From positions 372,001 through 436,000 of the forward strand of contig NZ_MU158697.1 of NCBI RefSeq assembly GCF_015210005.1: a stretch of 64,000 nt of DNA, written 5' to 3'. The notes under the pieces were generated by a model that had not been told where the DNA came from, ran no database searches, and saw only the letters and a program-made list of their open reading frames with translations. Position numbers and translations under genes: made by a program. This stretch comes from Sphingobacterium hungaricum. Its GTDB lineage: Bacteria > Bacteroidota > Bacteroidia > Sphingobacteriales > Sphingobacteriaceae. Positions 1 to 8,856 of the stretch are shown one piece after another. Each line of letters begins with the position of its first letter. The first letter of the stretch is position 1.

Positions 1-1280
1 TGGATTCAAAACAAGCGTATTTAAAAGAAGGTCAATCGACGACCGGCCCAATGATTATTATAGGCTCCTTATTTTTTATCTTCGGATTTGTAACCTGGCT
101 GAATTCCCTACTTATTCCATATTTAAGAATCGCATGTGATTTAACAGAATTTCAATCCTATTTAGTCACTTTCGCGTTTTACATTGCATATTTAGTTATG
201 GCCCCAGTATCAACTTGGGTTCTGAATAAATATGGGTTTAAAAAGGGAATGGGGATCGCTCTGGGCATAATGGCATTTGGCGCTTTATTGTTTATTCCGG
301 CAGCATATTCACGAACATATTTAATCTTTTTAATTGGATTGTTTACGATGGGCGGTGGATTGGCAATTCTCCAGACAGCCTCAAATCCTTACATTACAAT
401 TCTTGGACCTGTAGAAACTGCTGCCAAAAGGATTAGTATTATGGGGATATGTAATAAATTGGCGGGCGGCCTAGCGCCAATTATTCTTGGGTTATTTTTA
501 AATTTAGGAGAAGCAGATAAAATTTCTAAACAAGTAGAAACCTTATCTCCAGAGGAATATAGCAAAGCTCTAGATGGAATTGCGCTTCAAGTTGTTAATC
601 CTTACATTGGAATTGTTATCGTTTTACTGATTTTAGCATTTTGGATTTCAAGGTCTAATCTTCCTGATGTCCAAGGAAATGAAGAAGAGACGGCAGACCA
701 TCATAAAGTAAGCGAAAATAAAACAAGTATTTTCCAATTTCCTCATGTTGTATTGGGGTTTATTACCTTATTTCTTTATGTCGGCGTTGAGGTTTTAGCT
801 GGGGATACCATCATCTCCTATGGAGTTTCACAAGGAATCGGATTGGAAACTGCTAAAAACTTTACCATGTTTACTATGTTGGCTATGGTTCTTGGGTACA
901 TCATTGGTATCCTTACGATTCCAAGGTTTTTGAAGCAAGAAACCGCTTTGAAGGGTTGCGGTATTCTTGGAATAATTTTTACATTCGGAATTGTTTCAAC
1001 TTCTGGAATGATCTCACTCATATTCGTTGGTTTATTGGGTTTAGCAAATTCATTGATTTGGCCGGCCATTTGGCCATTAGCATTAAAAGGGGTCGGTAAA
1101 TTCACTAGCGCTGCATCTGGATTATTGGTTATGGGTATTGCGGGTGGAGCAGTTATCCCTTTGCTTTATGGTCAGCTTGCTGAACACGTTGGTTCACACA
1201 CGGCATACTGGATTGCTTTACCATGTTATTTATTCATTCTCTATTATGCCATTGCAGGACATAAAGTTGGAAAAGCTTAG
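1..1280 (+). CDS. Sugar MFS transporter (FucP/GluP-like), start codon clipped by window edge
   Basis: Inner-membrane major facilitator, probably a proton-coupled sugar symporter of the fucose/glucose-galactose permease group. The frame stays open to base 3 and reads DSKQAYLKEGQSTTGP before the first internal Met at 51. Bases 1-2 are TG, so the real ATG probably lies one base outside the window and only that codon's A is missing. About 12 hydrophobic segments are visible. The motif MGGGLAILQTASNPYITIL and the following AAKRISIMGICNKLAGGLAP are characteristic of Bacteroidota sugar MFS transporters. About 425 residues in all, the family's usual length. Substrate cannot be read from the sequence; neighbours give no hint. 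Confidence 0.88.
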   Translation, partial: DSKQAYLKEGQSTTGPMIIIGSLFFIFGFVTWLNSLLIPYLRIACDLTEFQSYLVTFAFYIAYLVMAPVSTWVLNKYGFKKGMGIALGIMAFGALLFIPAAYSRTYLIFLIGLFTMGGGLAILQTASNPYITILGPVETAAKRISIMGICNKLAGGLAPIILGLFLNLGEADKISKQVETLSPEEYSKALDGIALQVVNPYIGIVIVLLILAFWISRSNLPDVQGNEEETADHHKVSENKTSIFQFPHVVLGFITLFLYVGVEVLAGDTIISYGVSQGIGLETAKNFTMFTMLAMVLGYIIGILTIPRFLKQETALKGCGILGIIFTFGIVSTSGMISLIFVGLLGLANSLIWPAIWPLALKGVGKFTSAASGLLVMGIAGGAVIPLLYGQLAEHVGSHTAYWIALPCYLFILYYAIAGHKVGKA

Positions 1281-1298
1281 TAGTAGAATTACATATAT

Positions 1299-1336
1299 AC
1301 ACAAAAAAGAACTCCAATTGGAGTTCTTTTTTTGTG
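1299..1336 (+). terminator. Rho-independent terminator after the sugar transporter
   Basis: A perfect palindrome (AAAGAACTCC then AATT then GGAGTTCTTT) lies 20-30 bases after the transporter stop and is followed by a run of seven T's. The A-run on the left side means it could also terminate minus-strand transcripts, but no minus gene reaches it. Confidence 0.88.
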
Positions 1337-1470
1337 TGAAATTTCTAGAGGATTTGAATTAAAATGTTCCCACATCTGAAATTCCATTGTATCTCTAGAA
1401 TGATTTATCTCGTTCATTGTATAATCATGAAATCTTTAGTAATTTCACATCGATAAAAAATCAATTGTAA

Positions 1471-2316
1471 ATGAAAACAACAGTATTAAGTCTATTCGCT
1501 GCAACAGCATTATTTTTTACTTGCCAGAATGCTATGGCACAGGTAAAATTACCTCCCGCGAGCAGTACACAAACTTTAAAACAAGGTTTAGGAATTAAAA
1601 ACATTGAACTGACCTATCAACGTCCAAATACCAATGGCCGTACGATTTTCGGTGACTTAGTACCATACGGAGAAGTATGGCGTACAGGAGCAAATAATAT
1701 TCCTTCGATTACATTTGAGGAACAGGTAAGCATTCAAGGAAATGTTGTTCCAGCAGGAACTTATGGAATTTTTACTATTCCAAACAAAGATGAATGGACC
1801 ATTATTCTTTCGACGAATGTGAAACAATGGGGAGCTTACGAATACAAAAAAGAAGAAGATTTCTTGCGCTTTAATGTAAAGGCTGAGACCTTAACAAATA
1901 AAGTAGAAACATTTACAATCAGCTTTGATGATGTAACGACAAAATCTACAAATGTTTCCTTGGCTTGGGATTTAGCAAAAGTCAAATTCACAATTGTGGC
2001 AGACCAAACTAAAGAAATTCTTGCATCGATTGACGAAGCAATGAAAGGTGAGAAAAAACCATATTTCCAATCTGCTCAATATTATTACCTAAATGATCTA
2101 GACATCAATAAGGCTGTTGAATGGATGAATATTGCTGATCAAGGCAACACAAACATGCCTTACATAAAATATTGGAAAGCTCGCGCTTTATTAAAATCAG
2201 GAAATAAAGCTGCTGCTATCAAAACTGCTGAAGAGGGCGTTGATATCGCGAAAAAAGCAAATAACGGCGAATACATTAAATTGAATACGCAAGTTATTGA
2301 ACAAGCGAAAAAATAA
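1471..2316 (+). CDS. Secreted DUF2911 domain protein
   Basis: Exported protein of unknown function. Residues 1-23 form a signal peptide ending ANAMAQ-like (cleavage after AMA). Residues about 30-175 match the DUF2911 pattern common in Bacteroidota: LPPASSTQTLKQGLG, ELTYQRPNTNGRTIFGDLV, PYGEVWRTGANN, PAGTYGIFTIP. Residues 190-281 are helical with TPR-like spacing (ALLKSGNKAAAIKTAEEGV). 281 residues, normal for the family. Monocistronic: it sits between a terminator and a large palindrome. Family recognition is firm; no activity can be assigned. Confidence 0.88.
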   Translation: MKTTVLSLFAATALFFTCQNAMAQVKLPPASSTQTLKQGLGIKNIELTYQRPNTNGRTIFGDLVPYGEVWRTGANNIPSITFEEQVSIQGNVVPAGTYGIFTIPNKDEWTIILSTNVKQWGAYEYKKEEDFLRFNVKAETLTNKVETFTISFDDVTTKSTNVSLAWDLAKVKFTIVADQTKEILASIDEAMKGEKKPYFQSAQYYYLNDLDINKAVEWMNIADQGNTNMPYIKYWKARALLKSGNKAAAIKTAEEGVDIAKKANNGEYIKLNTQVIEQAKK

Positions 2317-2629
2317 AACTACTTAAGGAATACGTCGTAAAAGCAATTTTATCAAATTGCTTTTACGACTTTGCTATCAAACTAGTATTCCTAATCCGTC
2401 CCCACCCCTCTCGTCCAAGCAACTTGACAATCTTCACTATTTAAGGTAAATTTACTTTATGATTTGCACTAAAGCTTGACAAAGCTAGGTTTTAGCAGAC
2501 AGATTAAAAGTATCTCTGCAAAAGAAATCTGAGTCTCAAAGTCAAACATACCGTTTTGACTTGTTACTTTATGAAAGTTGAAAGCTTTAGGTTATAACAA
2601 AAATTGGCTTACTAAATAAGTTTTATATC
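2317..2629. other. Non-coding interval with palindromes (313 bases)
   Basis: No credible ORF on either strand. It holds the nested palindrome at 2326-2392 and a smaller inverted repeat GTCAAA-n8-TTTGAC at 2541-2560 that might be an operator for the downstream toxin-antitoxin pair. No clear TAnnTTTG promoter box was found before the antitoxin start at 2630; TAAGTTTT at 2617-2624 is only approximate. Confidence 0.5.
2326..2392. repeat. Nested palindrome, possible terminator or REP-like element
   Basis: A 16-base stem (2334-2349 with 2354-2369, GTCGTAAAAGCAATTT and its exact complement) closes a 4-base TATC loop. An outer 8-base arm AGGAATAC (2326-2333) pairs with GTATTCCT (2385-2392), leaving a 15-base one-sided bulge. 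There is no proper T-run after the inner stem, so it is not a textbook terminator, though its position 10 bases after the DUF2911 stop suits that role. Confidence 0.6.
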
Positions 2630-2845
2630 ATGGAAAATACTATTCTTATAGAAATAACCAACCAAAAAGCTCTGGGGATTCTACACGAGTTGGAAGAGTT
2701 GAAGCTAATAAAGGTGTTGAAAAGAAATACGAATCCCGCAAAAACAAAATTATCTGATAAATACAGAGGTAGCATAAGCAAAGAACTAGCGGAAGAATTA
2801 AATGAACATATTAAGCAGATGCGGAACGAATGGAACAATATCTGA
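2630..2845 (+). CDS. Small antitoxin-like protein of a VapC-type pair
   Basis: 71 residues, hydrophilic and helical, no catalytic motif. Judged an antitoxin from context: it ends inside the start of the PIN-domain toxin with a 16-base overlap (2830-2845), the usual antitoxin-first layout. The N-terminus (ILIEITNQKALGILHELEELKLI) looks like a short strand plus helix, and the C-terminal half (SISKELAEELNEHIKQMRNEW) would be the toxin-wrapping helix. Not assignable to a named antitoxin family from sequence alone. With the toxin frameshifted, it may now be an orphan. Confidence 0.7.
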   Translation: MENTILIEITNQKALGILHELEELKLIKVLKRNTNPAKTKLSDKYRGSISKELAEELNEHIKQMRNEWNNI

Positions 2846-3214
2846 TTGACACTAATGTGGTTTCCGATTATCTTTCGGCTTCCTTGCCCTCCCTAGGTAT
2901 GGTCTTTTTGGATGTAGTAATTGATGCAGTACCTAACCTTTCCATAATTACTCAAATTGAACTCCTTTGCTGGAATACAGATAAAATCACTTCTCAAAAT
3001 GTTCACAATTTTATTGTTGATAGTGTCGTATTAGATATTACCCCTGGTGTAATTACACAGTGTGTAGTTTTGAGAAAAGAAAAAAAAATCAAATTACCTG
3101 ATGCTATTATTGCAGCCACTGCTATGGTAAATAACTTAATTTTTAATTAGCAGAAACACACATGATTTTAAAAACATTGGGGATTTAAAAGTCATAAACC
3201 CGCACATCCTGTAA
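2830..3214 (+). pseudogene. vapC: VapC-like PIN-domain toxin, frameshifted
   Basis: PIN-domain ribonuclease toxin. Asp7 (LIDTNVVSDY), Glu44 (TQIELLCW) and Asp91 (KLPDAIIAATA) are three of the four acidic metal ligands. As written the frame stops at 3150 after 106 residues (NNLIFN). In the +1 frame the sequence continues at once as LISRNTHDFKNIGDLKVIN then PHIL and a TAA at 3212-3214, which is the classic PIN C-terminus carrying the fourth acidic residue (Asp112 after repair). Removing one T from the T5 run at 3140-3144 restores a 127-residue toxin. So this is a recent one-base insertion, or a sequencing error in a homopolymer. Confidence 0.88.
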
Positions 3215-3321
3215 GTCAAAAGAAATGATGTTCAAAATATCGAATTAAGTATGTAATAAAAGTCCAAGATTCTCAATTTCATTTAGCAAAAACCTTAATA
3301 GCTTAAACATCAATTAAAATT

Positions 3322-3963
3322 TCACATTTCTTTACTAATTAAAGTTTCTATATCTTCCACACTATTTTCCCCTAGCCACATGTAGTTTGAATTCTTCAAT
3401 GGCCAAGAAATCGATGAAAATCCATCTTTCCTCATTCTTCTAAACCAATCCTTATAAATTCTATAGACTACATCCATATCTTCTCTACTAAAATTGCATA
3501 TTTGTCCGGTATTTTTATTGATTAGAACTGGTGAAATGTAAACTGGATCGTCAAAAATCATGCTGGTTAATGTGTATAATGCTTCTACTTCTACAGAAAA
3601 TTTGATGTTCTCATTTATCAATTTCATTCTGTTTTCAATTCTTCCGTATCTGTAAGAATAGGTCCTATTGCTCACAGTCTGGTTTTTGTAAAAACAAAAA
3701 TATTCTTCAAGTGCCTCTATTGCATCTGGCTTGCTTAAGTTGCTTCGTCTGAATAAGAACCGATCCTCTAAGAATTCATTATCTTGATTTTTTGAAGGAT
3801 AAGAAGCAATGATATATTGCTCGCTATTGCTAACTTCGGATAACGATAAGTAGTTCAATTTCTGACAATTTAGGCGCTGAGTAGAACAACTGATTAGTAA
3901 AAAAAGAACTCCCATACATACAACAGCTCTATAAGTTTTATACTTGTTGATATAAGGATCCAT
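3322..3963 (-). CDS. Lipoprotein of unknown function
   Basis: 213 residues. The N-terminus has a hydrophobic stretch followed by a lipobox (LLISC), so it should be a lipidated, envelope-anchored protein. ATG at 3963 places 16 residues before the hydrophobic core; an internal Met at codon 17 (MGVLFLLISC, base 3915) would give a more typical lipoprotein signal and may be the true start. The mature part has no motif I recognise. It starts 18 bases after the stop of the YdiJ-like gene and is probably the last gene of that operon; whether it has to do with lysine catabolism is unknown. Confidence 0.65.
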   Translation of the reverse strand: MDPYINKYKTYRAVVCMGVLFLLISCSTQRLNCQKLNYLSLSEVSNSEQYIIASYPSKNQDNEFLEDRFLFRRSNLSKPDAIEALEEYFCFYKNQTVSNRTYSYRYGRIENRMKLINENIKFSVEVEALYTLTSMIFDDPVYISPVLINKNTGQICNFSREDMDVVYRIYKDWFRRMRKDGFSSISWPLKNSNYMWLGENSVEDIETLISKEM

Positions 3964-3981
3964 GAGGTTTAAAAGTTAAAT

Positions 3982-6918
3982 TTAATTAGACGGCTCGACT
4001 ATATTTAAAGAATTGTACAAAACCTCCACAGGATGTTTCGCCTTTTCCATGACGCCATGTTCAATTTGATGTCGGCAACTAGAGCCCGGGGCTACTACAA
4101 TTGTATGTTCCTTTTTATTTCGAATCGTTGGGAATAAAACTAATTCTCCGATTTTCATCGAGATATCATAATGTTCCTTTTCATAGCCAAAAGACCCCGC
4201 CATTCCACAGCAACCGGAAGGAATTTTTTTAACCTTAAAATTTTCTGGAATTGACAGAACTTGGCTAATCGAATCTTCTAATCCCCAAGCTTTCTGCTGG
4301 CAATGTCCATGAACCAAAATCTCTTTTTTATCATCCAAAAATTGATTGGAAAGAATATTGCCCAACTCAAATTCTTTCAGCAGAAATTCTTCAATTGTAA
4401 CGGCTAACGGAGCGATTTTTTTTGCTGCCGCAATGAGATTTTCATCCACCAAATCAACATACTCATCCCGAAATGATAAAATAGTTGAAGGTTCAACGCC
4501 AACCAGCAAAGTTTCTTCGTTCAATCGGGAAGAGAATAATTCTACATTTTTATTCGCCAATTTTTTCGCTTCGCGCAATAACCCCTTTGACATCAAAGCC
4601 CGGCCACTAAACGCATGCGGAATAATCAACACTTCGTAATGCAAGGCTTCTAAAAGCTCGATGGTCTTTTTTCCTATTTCTACATCATTGTAATTGGTGA
4701 ATTCATCGCAGAAAAAATAAACTGATTTGATTTTCGAGTTTCGAAGATCAGGTTTATTTCTTTTCAAAAACCATTGACGCAAGGATTGGCTGGCGATTTC
4801 AGGAAGGGGACGCATTGTCGAAAAACCCATTGCTTTTTTAATCAACTTTCCAGTAAATGCGTTTCCGATTGTCCAGTTGTAGAATGCAGGAAAAGCCGAA
4901 GCCAATTTCGTTAATCGATCCACATGGCCAATCATATTCGCTCGAAATGGAATTCCATTCGCGTCGTAATACTGCTGCAAAAAGTCAGCTTTCAATTTTG
5001 CCATATCGACCGAAGACGGACATTCTGATTTGCAACCTTTGCAAGAAAGGCACAGATCCATGACTTCTTTGATTTCGACATGGTCAAATGGATTGTTTTT
5101 CGTTGACTGCGTCAAGAGTTCCCTCAATATATTTGCGCGCGCACGCGTCGTATCTTGCTCGTTTTTGGTGACCATGTATGAAGGGCACATCGTACCGCCC
5201 GATCCCGCAGATTTCCGGCAATCCCCAGAACCATTGCATTGCTCAGCATGCTGAAGAATGGTTTGGTTTGCATAACGAAAAACGGATTTTATGACTGGGC
5301 TCTTCTGCTTGTAATCATAGCGCAAGTGTGTATTCATAGCTGGGCTGTCCACAATTTTTCCAGGATTGAAAATACCTTTTGGATCCCATGCTTGTTTAAT
5401 ATCTTTTAGCAATTGATAATTCTTATCGCCAATCATCATGGAAATAAATTCCCCTCTCAATCGGCCGTCGCCATGCTCGCCGCTTAATGATCCTTTATAT
5501 TTCTTGACCAATTTTGCTACCTCAATGGCTATTTCGCGAAATAATTGGGTACCCTCTTCGGTTTTCAGATTTAAAATTGGCCGAAGGTGCAATTCTCCTG
5601 TCGCGACATGTGCGTAATGCACCGAATACAGGTTGTATTTAGCTAGCAGTTGGTTAAACTCATGGATATAAGCTGGAAGATCATTGACAGCGACTGCCGT
5701 GTCCTCAATCACCGCGACGGGCTTTTCGTCGCCAGGCATATTGCTCAAAAGTCCTAAACCAGCTTTCCGCAAATCCCAAACTTTCTTTTTATCAGCACCA
5801 GTAATCAATGGAAAATAATAACCCAATTCGGCTTTCCGCATATCATTTTCGACTAATGCCACTTTCTGCTCGATTTCTTCAAGCGATGTTGCTTCGTACT
5901 CAATAATCAGAATGGCTTCTGGATTTCCTTGGACAAAAAATCGATTTTTCTTTTGTTCGATGTTACTTTCTGTACAGTCCAAAATGTACTTATCCATCAG
6001 TTCGGAAACCAAGGGCTTATGTTGCAAGGCAATCAAATTTGCTTTTAAAGCCTCATCAATTGAAGAAAAATGAACACACAAAAGTCCAGTTGGCTTTTTG
6101 GATAAATCAGCAAGATTAAGCTTGATTTCGGTTATAAATGCCAACGTACCTTCGGAGCCACAGAGCAATTTGCTAAAATTGAAATTCGCTCCTTCCGTAT
6201 GAAATGGGTTGCTTCGCAATAATAAGTCAATCGCGTAACCTGTGTTTCTTCTAGGAATAGACGATTTGGGAAATTGCGTATTGATTTCTTGCTGATTTTC
6301 ATAGTTCCCTAGAATGCTTCGAATTTGTGTATACAACTGCCCTTCTAACGTATCCAATTGGCATTTTGCAATGAAGTCATCAAAAGATAAATCCTGAAAT
6401 TCGGCTTTCGAACCATCCGACAACAAAGCCGTAATCGATAAAGTATGCTCCCTTGTGCTTCCAAAAATCAAGGAATTCGAACCGCAGGAATTGTTGCCAA
6501 CCATACCTCCAATCATTGCGCGATTTGCAGTCGAAGTTTCTGGACCGAAATATAGATCAAAGGTTTTCAAATAGGCATTTAGCTCATCACGAACAACTCC
6601 AGGTTGCAATCGAATCCATTTTTCGTTTGGATTAAGTTCGATAATATTGGTAAAATATTTAGAAACATCGACGACTATTCCGGCTCCAACAACCTGTCCG
6701 GCCAGCGAAGTACCAGCAGTTCTAGGGATTAAGGAAGTTTCATAGTTCGTAGCAAACGCAATGAGTTTTTTAAGGTCTTCTTCGTCTTTTGGAAAAGCGA
6801 CCGCCAATGGCAGTTCCCGATAAGCAGAAGCATCCGTAGCGTAGAGAATACGCATTTTTTCATCCCAGAAAAGTTCGCCCGAAAGCTGATTTTTTAGCTC
6901 CGCTAATAAGGCTTCCAT
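3982..6918 (-). CDS. ydiJ: YdiJ-like FAD/[4Fe-4S] D-2-hydroxyglutarate dehydrogenase
   Basis: Large flavo-iron-sulfur 2-hydroxyacid dehydrogenase, 978 residues. The N-terminal PCMH-type FAD domain has PRTAGTSLAGQVVGAG (65-80) and GNNSCGSNS (141-149); the FAD-oxidase C domain has SGEHGDGRLRGEF (479-491). Then come iron-sulfur cysteines C561, C567, C578 and CLSCKGCKSEC (623-633), and a C-terminal cysteine-rich CCG domain (GHCQQKAWG, SGCCGMAGSFGYE). Length and domain order match YdiJ, a D-2-hydroxyglutarate dehydrogenase in gamma-proteobacteria. D-lactate or glycolate are possible substrates by family, but the HglS-like gene 6 bases upstream makes D-2-hydroxyglutarate to 2-oxoglutarate the best call. 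Confidence 0.82.
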   Translation of the reverse strand: MEALLAELKNQLSGELFWDEKMRILYATDASAYRELPLAVAFPKDEEDLKKLIAFATNYETSLIPRTAGTSLAGQVVGAGIVVDVSKYFTNIIELNPNEKWIRLQPGVVRDELNAYLKTFDLYFGPETSTANRAMIGGMVGNNSCGSNSLIFGSTREHTLSITALLSDGSKAEFQDLSFDDFIAKCQLDTLEGQLYTQIRSILGNYENQQEINTQFPKSSIPRRNTGYAIDLLLRSNPFHTEGANFNFSKLLCGSEGTLAFITEIKLNLADLSKKPTGLLCVHFSSIDEALKANLIALQHKPLVSELMDKYILDCTESNIEQKKNRFFVQGNPEAILIIEYEATSLEEIEQKVALVENDMRKAELGYYFPLITGADKKKVWDLRKAGLGLLSNMPGDEKPVAVIEDTAVAVNDLPAYIHEFNQLLAKYNLYSVHYAHVATGELHLRPILNLKTEEGTQLFREIAIEVAKLVKKYKGSLSGEHGDGRLRGEFISMMIGDKNYQLLKDIKQAWDPKGIFNPGKIVDSPAMNTHLRYDYKQKSPVIKSVFRYANQTILQHAEQCNGSGDCRKSAGSGGTMCPSYMVTKNEQDTTRARANILRELLTQSTKNNPFDHVEIKEVMDLCLSCKGCKSECPSSVDMAKLKADFLQQYYDANGIPFRANMIGHVDRLTKLASAFPAFYNWTIGNAFTGKLIKKAMGFSTMRPLPEIASQSLRQWFLKRNKPDLRNSKIKSVYFFCDEFTNYNDVEIGKKTIELLEALHYEVLIIPHAFSGRALMSKGLLREAKKLANKNVELFSSRLNEETLLVGVEPSTILSFRDEYVDLVDENLIAAAKKIAPLAVTIEEFLLKEFELGNILSNQFLDDKKEILVHGHCQQKAWGLEDSISQVLSIPENFKVKKIPSGCCGMAGSFGYEKEHYDISMKIGELVLFPTIRNKKEHTIVVAPGSSCRHQIEHGVMEKAKHPVEVLYNSLNIVEPSN

Positions 6919-6924
6919 GGATAA

Positions 6925-7833
6925 TTACGAATTTTTGATCTGTGTGATGTAGGTGCTTTCGAATATTTTATCGGCATTGTTTGTTTCAAAACCGTCACGA
7001 CGATGTTTCACTTCAATGCTTTCTTTAGGAAGATGCTTGTATTCCGGCAGGACGCTTCGCTCTGCAAATTCCACATAGCTTCCAGCAATTTTTAACGTCT
7101 TTCCATCAGCAAAACTTGCATCGTACAAAGCAGAAACCGTACTGCTCTGTCTTAATAAACCATCGTCGCTTGTTTTTATTTTTCCTCCAGAAGTATTCAA
7201 TTTGACACCAATACTTTCCAGAAATGCATTGAATTCTTCCAATGTATTGTATCCATCTTTCAGTTCATGAATACTGATGGTATAATGATTCAAATAATAG
7301 CGGTTATAAATTACCCAAGCTGCATATTCAGACTCGGACAGCAACGCTTCATATTCTACTGAAGTTGGCAAATCCCATAAAGGTTTTTGAAGAAAAGCAG
7401 CCACTTCTTCGCCATTCTGCAAATCCAATGTATCCACAGGATCATTAGAAATGGGACTGGTATATTTATAAATAATGTCCTGTGCTTCTTTTGATAAAGC
7501 AGAGACAATCAATTCAGAAACAAAAATTCTAGGAAATTCTGGCGAAGGAGGCGAAAACCAATAGGCATCCAATTTCTTTCCTTCAAAATAATAATGATCG
7601 CGTTTGGAATAGCCGTAAGCAATAAATATTTCTTCAAATGAAGCAATCCCCAAATTCGGTACGCCCAAAGTTCTAAAAGCTATATGGTCATTGACAATTT
7701 CCGCTTCCGATTGAATCACATCCTTTTCAACCAATGCATCGGTTATCTTACTGACATCAGAAACATTTTTCTTATAATGATCAAACAAATCATTCAATAC
7801 AATAGCTAAGGGAGAATTTTCTTGAAACTGCAT
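6925..7833 (-). CDS. hglS: DUF1338 / HglS-like 2-oxoadipate dioxygenase/decarboxylase
   Basis: Member of the DUF1338 family. The characterised member HglS is an Fe(II) enzyme converting 2-oxoadipate plus O2 to D-2-hydroxyglutarate plus CO2 in lysine catabolism. Visible likely site residues: His50 and Arg54 (NDHIAFRTLG), His183 (LNHYTISIHEL) and Glu255 (YVEFAERS), matching the His/Arg...His...Glu arrangement of the family. 302 residues, the shorter form found in Bacteroidota; Pseudomonas HglS is longer. First gene of the operon, with the dehydrogenase for its presumed product starting 6 bases downstream. Family call is firm; substrate is inferred from family and neighbour. Confidence 0.83.
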   Translation of the reverse strand: MQFQENSPLAIVLNDLFDHYKKNVSDVSKITDALVEKDVIQSEAEIVNDHIAFRTLGVPNLGIASFEEIFIAYGYSKRDHYYFEGKKLDAYWFSPPSPEFPRIFVSELIVSALSKEAQDIIYKYTSPISNDPVDTLDLQNGEEVAAFLQKPLWDLPTSVEYEALLSESEYAAWVIYNRYYLNHYTISIHELKDGYNTLEEFNAFLESIGVKLNTSGGKIKTSDDGLLRQSSTVSALYDASFADGKTLKIAGSYVEFAERSVLPEYKHLPKESIEVKHRRDGFETNNADKIFESTYITQIKNS

Positions 7834-7955
7834 ATATTTACGTTTTACACTAAAGTAAATTTAACGATTTATTAGCAATATAGGAAAGTGAAAAAGTGGA
7901 TATTATTGAAAATAATTCAGCAACATCAAGCGATTGGCAAATAATATTCTGAAAA

Positions 7956-8750
7956 TTATAATTCTTCGATAAGAATTTTCTCCAGCTCTTCTGGAGTCAA
8001 ATCAATATTTACATTCCCATCCTTAGCAAAAGAAATCTCGCCTGTTTCTTCAGAAACCACAACCGCAATCGCTTCGGAAATTTCCGTTACACCAATTGCG
8101 GCCCGGTGGCGCAAACCAAATTGCGGAGGCAAATCCTCGCTGTCGGAAATGGGCAAAATCGAGCTTGCAGTCATTACCCGATAATCCACTATTACAACAG
8201 CTCCATCATGCAGAGGACTGTTTTTAAAGAAAATGGATTCGATCAAAGCTTTCGAAACTGGCGCATCGATGGGTACACCGCTAGATTGATAATATTCTTC
8301 GTCAAAATATTTAGAGAAGATCAATAAGGCACCTGTTTTGGTTTTTGACATGCTCCTGCACGCTTCTATGATTGGTTTAATACTATCGGCGTTGCTATTT
8401 TCGACAGATTTTTTACTTCCGAAGAAAGACCAAAGGTATTTCTTTCTTCGCATGGAAATATTTTTCCCGATATGCAATAAAAACCGCCTGATTTCTTGCT
8501 GAAAAACCACAATCAATGCAATCGAGCCGACAGAAATAAAACCGCCAAAAATTTCAGTTAATAGTTTCATTTCCAATTGCTTTACGACTAGGTATATTCC
8601 GTAAAACAAACCTACTCCTATCAGAATATTCACAGCAATCGTTCCTTTAATCAGGCTGTAAACGTAATAGATAATGATAGCCACAAGGATAATATCGATA
8701 AAATCGAGCAGGCGAAATTCACTAAGAAAACTGAAATCTATTCCATTCAT
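7956..8750 (-). CDS. cdaA: Diadenylate cyclase CdaA (c-di-AMP synthase)
   Basis: Membrane enzyme making cyclic di-AMP from two ATP. Three hydrophobic segments fill residues about 18-95, followed by the DisA_N catalytic domain with DGA at 182-184 (LHDGAVVIVDYR) and RHR at 214-216 (GLRHRAAIG), both nucleotide-binding/catalytic motifs. 264 residues, usual for CdaA/DacA. It lacks the YbbR-type CdaR partner that accompanies CdaA in Firmicutes; it stands alone between hglS and the divergent pdxJ. An essential-signal gene in many bacteria; its role here would be osmolyte or envelope homeostasis by family knowledge. Confidence 0.93.
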   Translation of the reverse strand: MNGIDFSFLSEFRLLDFIDIILVAIIIYYVYSLIKGTIAVNILIGVGLFYGIYLVVKQLEMKLLTEIFGGFISVGSIALIVVFQQEIRRFLLHIGKNISMRRKKYLWSFFGSKKSVENSNADSIKPIIEACRSMSKTKTGALLIFSKYFDEEYYQSSGVPIDAPVSKALIESIFFKNSPLHDGAVVIVDYRVMTASSILPISDSEDLPPQFGLRHRAAIGVTEISEAIAVVVSEETGEISFAKDGNVNIDLTPEELEKILIEEL

Positions 8751-8856
8751 TTGAATGCAATTTAATTAAATTCCTAAAAGAAATTGTTAATTATTCCTAA
8801 AAAGCCATAATGCGCCTAATAATTCGCATTTTTACAGTGTTAAATTCAAAGAAACT

